Positions 1 to 6,589 of a stretch of DNA of 35,143 nucleotides are shown here, piece after piece. The notes under the pieces are model-generated. The model was not told the DNA's origin, did no database searches, and saw only the letters and a list, made by a program, of their open reading frames with translations. Each line of letters starts with the position of its first letter. Position 1 is the stretch's first letter. The DNA is from Candidatus Omnitrophota bacterium (GTDB lineage: Bacteria; Omnitrophota; Gorgyraeia; Zapsychrales; Fredricksoniimonadaceae): NCBI GenBank assembly GCA_903901225.1, contig CAIUQE010000047.1:1-35143 (forward strand), in the 5' to 3' direction. A program made the position numbers and the translations under genes.

Positions 1-19
1 CATTCGGGTAGAGGTTTTT
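1..19. terminator. Right half of a terminator hairpin cut by the window edge
   Basis: The first 19 bases are identical to positions 102-120, which form the loop, descending arm and T-run of a complete terminator hairpin. The window therefore begins inside a second copy of the same element. The left arm lies outside the window, so the fold itself cannot be confirmed here. Confidence 0.5.
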
Positions 20-38
20 CAGGCTTAACTATTTCCGA

Positions 39-75
39 GACCCTGGAAAGAATCCTTTCCAGGGTCCGTTTTTCT
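39..75 (+). terminator. Intrinsic terminator for plus-strand transcription
   Basis: A perfect 12-bp stem (39-50 with 55-66) closes an AATC tetraloop and is followed by CGTTTTTCT. The T-run lies only on the plus-strand side. It would stop a transcript entering from the left, whose gene is outside the window. Confidence 0.75.
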
Positions 76-89
76 GTTCTGAAAAGCAT

Positions 90-120
90 AAAAACCTCTC
101 CCATTCGGGTAGAGGTTTTT
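90..120. terminator. Bidirectional intrinsic terminator after tRNA-Ser
   Basis: A 10-bp stem (90-99 with 111-120) is extended by CCC/GGG with one bulged T around an ATTC loop. The outer arms are A5 and T5, so both strands show a hairpin followed by U's. On the minus strand it lies about 20 bases beyond the 3' end of tRNA-Ser and is its likely terminator. Confidence 0.75.
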
Positions 121-140
121 ATGCGCTAGGGAAGAAAAAC

Positions 141-226
141 GGAGAGACAGGGATTTGAACCCTGGATATCCTTACGGATATAACGGTTTTCGAGACCGTC
201 CCTTTCAGCCACTCAGGCATCTCTCC
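141..226 (-). tRNA. tRNA-Ser (anticodon CGA)
   Basis: The minus strand folds as a class II tRNA of 86 nt. The acceptor stem is GGAGAGA/TCTCTCC. The D arm is of serine type, and the anticodon arm is ACGGT-CTCGAAA-ACCGT with anticodon CGA (plus positions 190-192). A long variable arm has an ATATCC/GGATAT stem, and the T arm is CAGGG-TTCAAAT-CCCTG. It reads UCG serine codons. CCA is not encoded: the discriminator G is followed directly by a T-rich tail, so CCA must be added after transcription. Confidence 0.97.
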
Positions 227-233
227 AAATGTC

Positions 234-262
234 ATAACACTATCAAAGCACGCCATCTGCAA
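234..262 (-). promoter_or_regulatory. Promoter of tRNA-Ser
   Basis: The minus strand carries TTGCAG (257-262), a 17-base spacer and TGTTAT (234-239). Seven bases then separate the -10 box from the mature tRNA 5' end at 226. Hexamers and spacing fit a housekeeping sigma-70 promoter with a very short 5' leader. Confidence 0.55.
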
Positions 263-489
263 CAAAACTATCATTGGCCAATTTTTTCGACCAAAATGCT
301 TGGTGTCCAAAAAGTATCTAATATATCGCAAATTTTTACAGCAGATCATAAAAACAGAAATTGTTTATAACAGAATTCTCTACGGCAGTAAAGAAGGAAG
401 TTTCAATAGATCCCGGGAGCCGTATGTAAAACTTGCTCGTTTATCGGATGTTTTTATCGTGAAGCATCCGGTCAATACCGGGAATCCGA

Positions 490-1320
490 TCAATCCAGGA
501 TATCGCCCCGCAGGGAGATCGTGCGTTCCTTGAGCACAATTCCCTTGCCACTGCGGCGCACGGCTTCTTCGACGATCTGGACGGTCCCGCCGCAACACGG
601 AACTTCCATCCGCAGGATCGTGACCGAACGGATCGCGTTGACCCTGAAGATCTCGGCCAGCTTTTCAACATAGGCATCGAGATCTTCATCAAGCTTGGGA
701 CAGAACATGACCAGCACCTTGTCCTTGAGGAATTTGCGGTGAAAATCCGCGAAGGTGAACGGCACGCAGTCAGCGCTCACCAGAAGTTCCGCGTCCTTAA
801 AGAATGGCGCGTTCGGATTGAGCAGGCGCAGCTGGATCGGCCACTGCCGCAATTCCGATGTTACGGGTTCCGTCGCCAACGCGGCAGCGGGCGATGCCTT
901 TGCCTGGCCGCGAAAATCCTGCGTCATGCTGCCCGGGCACCCGCACGCCATGGGTTTATCCTGATGTTTGTCATTCATTGCCGCCTCCTTTGTCTTCAAG
1001 TATGCCTGCGCCTGGCGCAGATATTCCATCTGATGATGATCTTCCAAATGCTTCAGATGTCCCTGCACCGCCGCAGGACCTTCCTGCATGATATTTTTCA
1101 AAGCTTCGATCTCGTTGTACTCGTCCGCCTCGCGTGTTTCGATGGTAATGGCTCCTTGCGGACATTCCTTAAGGCACGCGCCAAGCCCGTCGCACAGCAC
1201 ATCCCCCGTCAACCGGGCCTTGCCGTTGACCACCTTGATCGCGCCTTCGTGGCACGACGGCACACAGACCCCGCAGCCGTTGCACTTGTCTTCATCGATC
1301 CTGATAATATTGCGTTGCAT
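490..1320 (-). CDS. Ferredoxin-like 4Fe-4S cluster protein
   Basis: A 276-residue cytoplasmic iron-sulfur protein, probably an electron carrier or redox-responsive partner; the exact reaction is unknown. Residues 1-60 are a ferredoxin fold with one full CxxCxxCxxxC set (C13, C16, C19, C23). The second set has only three cysteines (C43, C49, C53). A His-rich linker (about 88-100), a CGCPG motif (126-130), an isolated C185 and a PCCGG motif (241-245) follow. The ATG at 1320 has an AAGGTGG ribosome site 6-7 bases upstream; an in-frame GTG at 1329 lies inside that site and is less likely. The gene is directly downstream of an Rrf2 regulator and carries a copy of its operator, which suggests control by Fe-S, oxidative or nitrosative status (inference). 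Confidence 0.85.
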   Translation of the reverse strand: MQRNIIRIDEDKCNGCGVCVPSCHEGAIKVVNGKARLTGDVLCDGLGACLKECPQGAITIETREADEYNEIEALKNIMQEGPAAVQGHLKHLEDHHQMEYLRQAQAYLKTKEAAMNDKHQDKPMACGCPGSMTQDFRGQAKASPAAALATEPVTSELRQWPIQLRLLNPNAPFFKDAELLVSADCVPFTFADFHRKFLKDKVLVMFCPKLDEDLDAYVEKLAEIFRVNAIRSVTILRMEVPCCGGTVQIVEEAVRRSGKGIVLKERTISLRGDILD

Positions 1321-1341
1321 CAATGCCACCTTCCATATATT

Positions 1342-1367
1342 AATGATACCACTGTTGTACCATTATA
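1342..1367 (-). promoter_or_regulatory. Promoter and Rrf2-type operator of the Fe-S protein gene
   Basis: A perfect TATAAT on the minus strand (1362-1367) overlaps an inverted repeat AATGATAC-N7-GTACCATT (1342-1364). The repeat differs by one base from the perfect palindrome before the neighbouring Rrf2 gene (1788-1810). I see no good -35 hexamer. A repressor bound here would cover the -10 box and the start of the transcript. Confidence 0.6.
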
Positions 1368-1379
1368 AGATAAAAAAAA

Positions 1380-1781
1380 CTACGCCCCCGTCAACGACGC
1401 GAGCGTTACCGACTTCAAACGCGCCAGCGCCATCGCCTCGATCCCCTTGATCACCCGGCGCAGCGGGCACCCATCAGCACAGTCGCATAATTTCTTCCTG
1501 AACAAGCAATCTCCCATCGAGACAGGGCCCTGAAAAAGAGCGATCAGTTCCGTCAGATGGATCCTTGACGGAACCTTGGCAAGAGTGAAGCCACCGTTCT
1601 TCCCTTTAACAGAAGCGAGGTATCCCGCTTTCTGGAGTATCTGCAGGATCTTGCGCATGAACGGACGCGGCAAATGGAGGTCGCGGTCAAGGTCTGCCGT
1701 CGAAACACGCTCGGGATGTTTCCCGGACATATAGATCAATGCGCGCACGGCATAATCGGTGTTACGCGTAAGAAGGTTCAT
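1380..1781 (-). CDS. Rrf2 family transcriptional regulator with Fe-S cluster cysteines
   Basis: A 133-residue DNA-binding regulator of the IscR/NsrR family. The family's N-terminal signature (MNLLTRNTDYAVRAL) begins a winged helix-turn-helix, with the typical KGKNGGF wing at 59-65. Cysteines C92, C99 and C105 (plus C101) match the three-cysteine region that holds a [2Fe-2S] or [4Fe-4S] cluster in this family, so it probably senses iron-sulfur, oxygen or NO status. A perfect palindrome sits in its own promoter and a near-copy precedes the downstream Fe-S gene, so autoregulation plus control of that neighbour is the simplest reading. No Shine-Dalgarno precedes the ATG and the promoter is so close that the mRNA may be leaderless. 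Confidence 0.93.
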   Translation of the reverse strand: MNLLTRNTDYAVRALIYMSGKHPERVSTADLDRDLHLPRPFMRKILQILQKAGYLASVKGKNGGFTLAKVPSRIHLTELIALFQGPVSMGDCLFRKKLCDCADGCPLRRVIKGIEAMALARLKSVTLASLTGA

Positions 1782-1787
1782 GGTTGT

Positions 1788-1816
1788 AATGATACCATAT
1801 AAGTATCATTTGTCAA
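1788..1816 (-). promoter_or_regulatory. rrf2 promoter with perfect palindromic operator
   Basis: On the minus strand TTGACA (1811-1816) is followed after 16 bases by TATCAT (1789-1794). A perfect AATGATAC-N7-GTATCATT palindrome (1788-1810) fills the space from the -35 to the -10 box. Such placement is classic for a repressor that excludes RNA polymerase. The ATG ends only 7 bases below the operator. Confidence 0.75.
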
Positions 1817-1846
1817 ATAAAACAACCGATAAGAAATTTTCTCGGT
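1817..1846 (-). terminator. Possible terminator of the signalling operon
   Basis: On the minus strand ACCGA and TCGGT (1825-1829 and 1842-1846) pair, with a weaker AT-rich inner stem, and are followed by TGTTTTATTT. It lies 20 bases past the stop of the REC-REC gene and directly before the rrf2 -35 box. The inner stem is imperfect. Confidence 0.4.
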
Positions 1847-1866
1847 AGCGCCGTAAAGAAGAAGGA

Positions 1867-2664
1867 TCAAACATTCTTTTCCTTTTGCTCGATCGCCTTG
1901 TCGACCGCGGCCTGCAGTTCCTCCGGCTCACTGTACTCAATGAAAACAGGGCTTTTCTCCGCCAGCTTTTCCATGACAGGGCGCGAATGGGAATCCTTCC
2001 TTGACGTGAACAAAACAAATCCCACGTTAGACGTCTTCGCCATGTGGCGCAGCCTGGCGATGACCACATCCCCCGCGATATCGCGCAGGCCCAGCTTGAT
2101 CAGGGCAAAATCGGGCACATCCCCGCAAGCCCTTTCAATGGCATCCGTTCCGGTCGATGCCGAATTCACCTTGTAGCCGGCATTGAGGAACGCGATCGCC
2201 ATCCTGTTGAGCACCACCTGGTCATCCTCGGCAATAAGGACGTGCCGCGAGACACCCGCCTTGATGCCCGTGCGATCAATTTTCGCGATACGCTGATGCT
2301 TGATGATAATGGACTGGACATCCTTCGCCAGAAGGTCAATATCGAACGGCTTTGTCATGAACCCGTCGATGGCAAATTCCTTGAAAAGGTTCTCCAGGTT
2401 GGCGCGCGCCGTCAAGACCAGGACGGGATAACGGGGCTTTAAGCTGTTGTCGCATATCTTGTTGTAAAACTCCAACCCGCCCATCTTGGGCATGTTCATA
2501 TCCAGGATGATAAGGTCCGGTGTCATGGTCTTGAGTTTTTCAAGCCCTTCAAGGCCGTTCGACGCCACGTCGACCGTGTAACCTTCGGCCTCGAATTTGA
2601 ACTGCAGCATTTCGCGCAAGTCCGGCTCATCATCAATGATCAGGATCACCCCTTTTGTGTTCAT
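1867..2664 (-). CDS. Tandem receiver (REC-REC) response regulator, second domain degenerate
   Basis: 265 residues with two CheY-like receiver domains and no DNA-binding or enzymatic output. Domain 1 (about 5-125) has the full set: acidic D11/D12, phosphoacceptor D55, T85 and K105. Domain 2 (about 140-260) keeps the fold and an acidic EDD patch but has K190 where the phosphorylated Asp should be and Y244 at the conserved Lys position, so it should not be phosphorylated. The protein probably works through protein contacts, taking phosphate from one of the upstream kinases. Its ATG overlaps the stop of the REC-kinase gene as ATGA, so translation is coupled. It is the last gene of the signalling operon. 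Confidence 0.9.
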   Translation of the reverse strand: MNTKGVILIIDDEPDLREMLQFKFEAEGYTVDVASNGLEGLEKLKTMTPDLIILDMNMPKMGGLEFYNKICDNSLKPRYPVLVLTARANLENLFKEFAIDGFMTKPFDIDLLAKDVQSIIIKHQRIAKIDRTGIKAGVSRHVLIAEDDQVVLNRMAIAFLNAGYKVNSASTGTDAIERACGDVPDFALIKLGLRDIAGDVVIARLRHMAKTSNVGFVLFTSRKDSHSRPVMEKLAEKSPVFIEYSEPEELQAAVDKAIEQKEKNV

Positions 2665-3833
2665 GCTTTCTCCTCCCTTTTTCCATGGATCGGGAGGGTG
2701 AAATAAAAACAGCTCCCCTCACCGTAAGTTGACTCCACCCATATGCGGCCGCCGTGACGGGTGACGATCTCCAGACAGATCGCCAGCCCGAGGCCGGTCC
2801 CGCCCGTCTTGCGCTCGCCGGCATCGCCCAATTGCTGGAATTTCTGGAATAATTTCGGAAAATCCTCTTTCAAAATACCGACACCCGTGTCCCTGATCCC
2901 CACCCGGATCTCATCCTTGTCCGCGAGGAGTTCCGTGACAACAGTGACTCCGCCCTTGTCAGTGAATTTCAGTGAATTGGAAACAAGGTTGCTCAGGACC
3001 TGGATAAGCCGGTCTTTATCCAGGGGGACCGCCGGAACATCCTGGGCCAGTTCCATCTTGAGAAAAACCCCTTTCTCCGCGGCTACCGCGCCATGGATCT
3101 CGACCACTCCCTGGATGATCTCTCCGACGTTGACATGCTCAAGTTTCAGCGACATCCGCCCGGACTCCAGCTTGGTCAGGTCAAGGATGTCGTTGATCAG
3201 GCGGTTAAGGCGGTCGACATTGTCCTTGGCCCTGGACAGGAATTTCTTCTGATTATCATTGAGGGTCCCTGCCGTCCCGGCCATGACCATGTCCACCGCC
3301 ATCTTGATCGACGCCAGCGGCGTGCGCAGCTCGTGCGATACCGTTGATGTAAAGGCCTTCTGGGCATCATACATGCCCTGCAATTTATTGTTAAGGATCT
3401 CGAGCTGCTCGTTCTTGCGTTCAGAAGCCTCAAAGAGCAGCCGGTTGGCCTGGACCATGTCATACTGCGCGATGGCGTGCAGGATGCTGGCCTTCAGGAA
3501 CGGGGTTTTCCACGGTTTCGTGATGAAACGGTAAACCTCACCGAGATTGATCGCCTCCTCCGCCGTCACAAAATCCACATACCCCGAAAGCAGTATCCTG
3601 ACCTTGTCCGGATACGCCTCCTTGACCTTGCGCAGAAAAGCGACGCCGACGATCTTCGGCATCCGCTGGTCGCTGATCACGACCTTGATCGGATTGCAGG
3701 CAATGAGCTCCATGGCCTTGTCCGGGTCCGTGGTCGTCACGACGCCATAACTCTCGGCCATGAGCAAACGGTCGGCGGCGAATAAAATGTACTCTTCGTC
3801 ATCAAGGAATAAAACATTGATCTCTTTGGCCAT
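2661..3833 (-). CDS. Receiver-histidine kinase hybrid (REC-HisKA-HATPase)
   Basis: A 390-residue cytoplasmic kinase without membrane segments. The N-terminal receiver (4-125) has phosphoacceptor D55 and K106 and resembles receivers of RpfG-like proteins (LSGYVD and YRFITKPWK motifs). A short coiled coil (about 125-160) leads to a HisKA domain with SHELRTP and phospho-accepting H167. The HATPase_c domain shows the N box (NLVSNSLKF), G1 (DTGVGI) and G2 (GTGLGLA). This order (REC before kinase) suits a relay in which an upstream kinase controls a second kinase. It starts 8 bases after the stop of the HAMP kinase gene and overlaps the REC-REC gene by 4 bases. Confidence 0.93.
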   Translation of the reverse strand: MAKEINVLFLDDEEYILFAADRLLMAESYGVVTTTDPDKAMELIACNPIKVVISDQRMPKIVGVAFLRKVKEAYPDKVRILLSGYVDFVTAEEAINLGEVYRFITKPWKTPFLKASILHAIAQYDMVQANRLLFEASERKNEQLEILNNKLQGMYDAQKAFTSTVSHELRTPLASIKMAVDMVMAGTAGTLNDNQKKFLSRAKDNVDRLNRLINDILDLTKLESGRMSLKLEHVNVGEIIQGVVEIHGAVAAEKGVFLKMELAQDVPAVPLDKDRLIQVLSNLVSNSLKFTDKGGVTVVTELLADKDEIRVGIRDTGVGILKEDFPKLFQKFQQLGDAGERKTGGTGLGLAICLEIVTRHGGRIWVESTYGEGSCFYFTLPIHGKREEKA

Positions 3834-3841
3834 AAAAACCC

Positions 3842-5596
3842 CTATATTTCCTTGTCCGGTTTCCCGACGGGAAGCGGCAACACGACGGTGAACACGGCCC
3901 CTTTGCCGACCTCGGATGACACCCTGATCTCGCCACCCCGCTTCTTGACGATCTCATAACTGATGCTCAAGCCCAGTCCGGTGCCCTGACCCGCCGGCCG
4001 CGTCGTAAAGAACGGATCGAATATCCTCTTGAGTATCTGCGGAGGGATCCCGGGCCCCGTATCAGCGACCTGCGCGTAAACACAACCCGACACGACCGAT
4101 GTCTTAAGGTCAATGCGCCCGCTTTCGGCCACCGCCTGCATGGCATTGCGGATGATGCTGGAAAGAACACGCTCGATCTTTTTCGCGTCAAACCTTACCG
4201 GTGGAGTTTTCGTATAATCCTTACGCGTCTCGACCGCACGCGGGAACTCTGCCTGGACGGCGGCCAGGACCTTATCCATGACCGCCTCGACCTCGACCTC
4301 TTCTTCCAGCCACAGGGTCTCCTCACGCTCAAAGGCCCTCAGGTCCGTGATGATCTTCTGGATACGATCAACACCTTCGCGCGACTGGGTGATCAGCGTG
4401 TTCACATCCCGCACCATGAAATTGAAATTGACCCTTTCTTCGAATTTCCTGATCTCGGCCAGGATGACGTCCGCCTCTTCCCAGGACCGCTTCACAGCGG
4501 CACTTTCAAGCCTGGACATCATTTCAAGGATGTCCTGATAAGCGGCCACATAACTGCTAAGGACCTCCAGGTTACTGGCGATAAAACCCACCGGATTATT
4601 GATCTCATGGGCCACTCCCGCCGCCAGTTCACCGACAGAAGCCATCTTTTCCGACTGGATCAGCTGGTCCTGAAGGCTCTTAAGGTCATCATAAGCTTTT
4701 TTCAGGGAATCCTCGGCCTTGATGCGCTCGACGATCTCTTCCTGGATCTTTTTGTTCGTTACGACCAGCTGCTGCGTCCGCTTCGCCACTTCCTCTTCAA
4801 GACGCTCGTGATGGTGCTGGACCTGTTCGATCATGGCGTTGAACCCCCGTCCCAGCAGCCCCAGTTCATCGCGCGAACGGATATCAACACGCAGGGTATA
4901 GTCCTTCTTGCGCGATACCCGCGTCATGACCCTGAACAGTTCAAGCACAGGATTGATGATAATGCCCTGGAACCATAAAAACAAGAGGAACGCGATAAAG
5001 AGCGACAATAGATTCCCAAGGACTATCCCCTCGCGGGTGCGCCGCATGCCCTCCTGGACATTATCCTGCGACAACATGATCCCGACACGGCCGAGGGATT
5101 CGTGGCCCATCACCACCGGGACCGATACTTCACAAATCCCGAGACGTTCACGGATGCGCGAAAGGATAGCGGCAAGATCCGTGCCGATGGGAGTTTCCAC
5201 CACGATCGTTTTAACAACAGGGTTCTTCAGGTTAAGGCTGGCGAACAGGCCCGTCAGCAACCTCCCGTGGCCGTCATAAATGACGGCACTAACGATCTCG
5301 GGGTCGTTGTTGATCTTTTTGACGATATTGTCCAGCTGGATCCTGTCGCCGCTGAGTATCTGCTCCTTGCTGACATCCGCGATATAGGAAGCCAGGCTGT
5401 AGGCCTTGTCCTGAAGGAACCTGTTCCATTGGCCTGCCTCACTATGGCTGATGATCAAAGCTGACGCCAGCGTGCTCACGCACACGATGACAAGCCCCAG
5501 GCCGAAGAATTTCACCCGCAAACTTTTATCAAGCCATTGTCTGAGCATGCCTGTTCTTTTGTCCGGCAAACTGTCCATACCCGCCTCGCGCCTCAT
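3842..5596 (-). CDS. Membrane sensor histidine kinase with HAMP domain
   Basis: 584 residues. The first membrane segment is at about 29-49, an extracytoplasmic sensor region of about 135 residues follows, and the second membrane segment is at about 190-210. Then come a HAMP domain (211-262), a coiled coil (262-315), the HisKA motif GVAHEINNP with H330, and a HATPase_c domain with DTGPGIPP and GTGLGLS. The HEINNP form is common in NtrB-like and multi-sensor kinases. Its ATG overlaps the TGA of the upstream solute-binding protein gene as ATGA, and I kept that start because of the coupling. A second ATG at 5578, with a GAGG site, is an alternative. The catalytic core closely resembles that of the large kinase two genes upstream, which suggests duplication. 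Confidence 0.92.
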   Translation of the reverse strand: MRREAGMDSLPDKRTGMLRQWLDKSLRVKFFGLGLVIVCVSTLASALIISHSEAGQWNRFLQDKAYSLASYIADVSKEQILSGDRIQLDNIVKKINNDPEIVSAVIYDGHGRLLTGLFASLNLKNPVVKTIVVETPIGTDLAAILSRIRERLGICEVSVPVVMGHESLGRVGIMLSQDNVQEGMRRTREGIVLGNLLSLFIAFLLFLWFQGIIINPVLELFRVMTRVSRKKDYTLRVDIRSRDELGLLGRGFNAMIEQVQHHHERLEEEVAKRTQQLVVTNKKIQEEIVERIKAEDSLKKAYDDLKSLQDQLIQSEKMASVGELAAGVAHEINNPVGFIASNLEVLSSYVAAYQDILEMMSRLESAAVKRSWEEADVILAEIRKFEERVNFNFMVRDVNTLITQSREGVDRIQKIITDLRAFEREETLWLEEEVEVEAVMDKVLAAVQAEFPRAVETRKDYTKTPPVRFDAKKIERVLSSIIRNAMQAVAESGRIDLKTSVVSGCVYAQVADTGPGIPPQILKRIFDPFFTTRPAGQGTGLGLSISYEIVKKRGGEIRVSSEVGKGAVFTVVLPLPVGKPDKEI

Positions 5597-6576
5597 TCAA
5601 CGATCTTGAGCGCTTCTTTACGCAGCTCATCCGGGACATTGAACCCGATGGCCTTGGCCGTCCTCAAATTAAGGTATATCACGATCTTTTTCGGCCCTTC
5701 GACAGGGATGTCCGTCGGAAGAGCGCCTTTGAGGATCGCCTCCACCTTCGCGGCCGCTGTTTGCCCGAGTTCCCGCATATCAGCACCCACACTTAAAAAC
5801 ACGCCCTGATCCACATAGTCCGGCAAATGCGATACCGGCACGATCTTTTCCTTGATGGCGGATCCGATGATAGGGCCGATCGCGGTACCCACATAACCGC
5901 TTCCGGTCAGGAAAACAGCCTCAACCTTGCCTTTGAGCAGCGGCATGATCGAGACCGCCTCTTCAGAACTGGAGAGCGGCACCGGGATAACATTGACCCC
6001 GCATTGCTTCTCGACCTTCTGGAGGTCCCTGAGCTGGGACTCGGAATTCTTCTGGTCCGGCGTATAAAGAACAGCCAGGTTCTTCAAGGGAACGATCCCT
6101 TTCACGCGCTCAAGGATATCCGCCATGGGAAGAAAATTACTGACGCCGGTCACATTGTTCTTCGAGCGCTGCCAGCTGTCGACAAAGCCGGCCGTGACCG
6201 GGTCATAAACAACATTGAACACGATCGGCGCGCTTTTTATCTCTTTCAGCAAAGCCGCCATGCCGTTCGTCCCCAGCCCGACATAAACATCCATGTTCGC
6301 CGCGGAAAAATCCTGGGCCAGGTGCATGGCTGTCGCCTTATTGGCCCCGGCCGATTCCTGGCGGACCTCAAGGTCGGAAAACCCGTCCGCCTTCAGCTGT
6401 TCAAGCATGGCCCGCGCGCTCTCCTTATAACGGGACTCATCGCTCCACAGGAGGATGCCGATCTTCTTCGTCGCCGCGAAAGCCTGCCGGGACAACGGCC
6501 CCGCCATCACAACCACAAGGAAAACCGCAATAAAGAAATATTTCATTTTCTGCCCCATCCGCCCTCTTTTGGACAT
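5593..6576 (-). CDS. ABC_sub_bind-type periplasmic solute-binding protein
   Basis: About 327 residues with an N-terminal signal peptide (hydrophobic run after MKYFF, cleavage probably after RQAFA). The mature part follows the PF04392 (TrpX-like) pattern: IGILLWSDES at the start, then GLGTNGMAALL, PIVFNVVYDPVTAGFV and GVSNFLPM. These proteins bind small ligands in the periplasm for ABC importers. No permease or ATPase gene is nearby. It sits between two membrane kinases, 13 bases after one and overlapping the next, so it more likely presents a ligand to a sensor than to a transporter (inference). The start is uncertain: ATGs at 6576, 6558 and 6546 all keep the signal peptide. Confidence 0.85.
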   Translation of the reverse strand: MSKRGRMGQKMKYFFIAVFLVVVMAGPLSRQAFAATKKIGILLWSDESRYKESARAMLEQLKADGFSDLEVRQESAGANKATAMHLAQDFSAANMDVYVGLGTNGMAALLKEIKSAPIVFNVVYDPVTAGFVDSWQRSKNNVTGVSNFLPMADILERVKGIVPLKNLAVLYTPDQKNSESQLRDLQKVEKQCGVNVIPVPLSSSEEAVSIMPLLKGKVEAVFLTGSGYVGTAIGPIIGSAIKEKIVPVSHLPDYVDQGVFLSVGADMRELGQTAAAKVEAILKGALPTDIPVEGPKKIVIYLNLRTAKAIGFNVPDELRKEALKIVE

Positions 6577-6589
6577 GATCCTTTGCTTC

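Noticed and set aside
1..120. Repeated 19-mer as a possible CRISPR repeat.
   Set aside because: There are only two copies, each forming the arm and T-run of a terminator hairpin; no array or cas genes.
441..489. Small hairpins after the Fe-S protein stop codon as its terminator.
   Set aside because: Stems of 5-6 bp without a following T-run on the minus strand; 227-489 otherwise holds only the tRNA promoter.
739..1368. A 209-codon plus-strand frame over the Fe-S protein gene.
   Set aside because: It is antisense to a gene with clear Cys motifs; its translation has no recognisable domain and no ribosome site.
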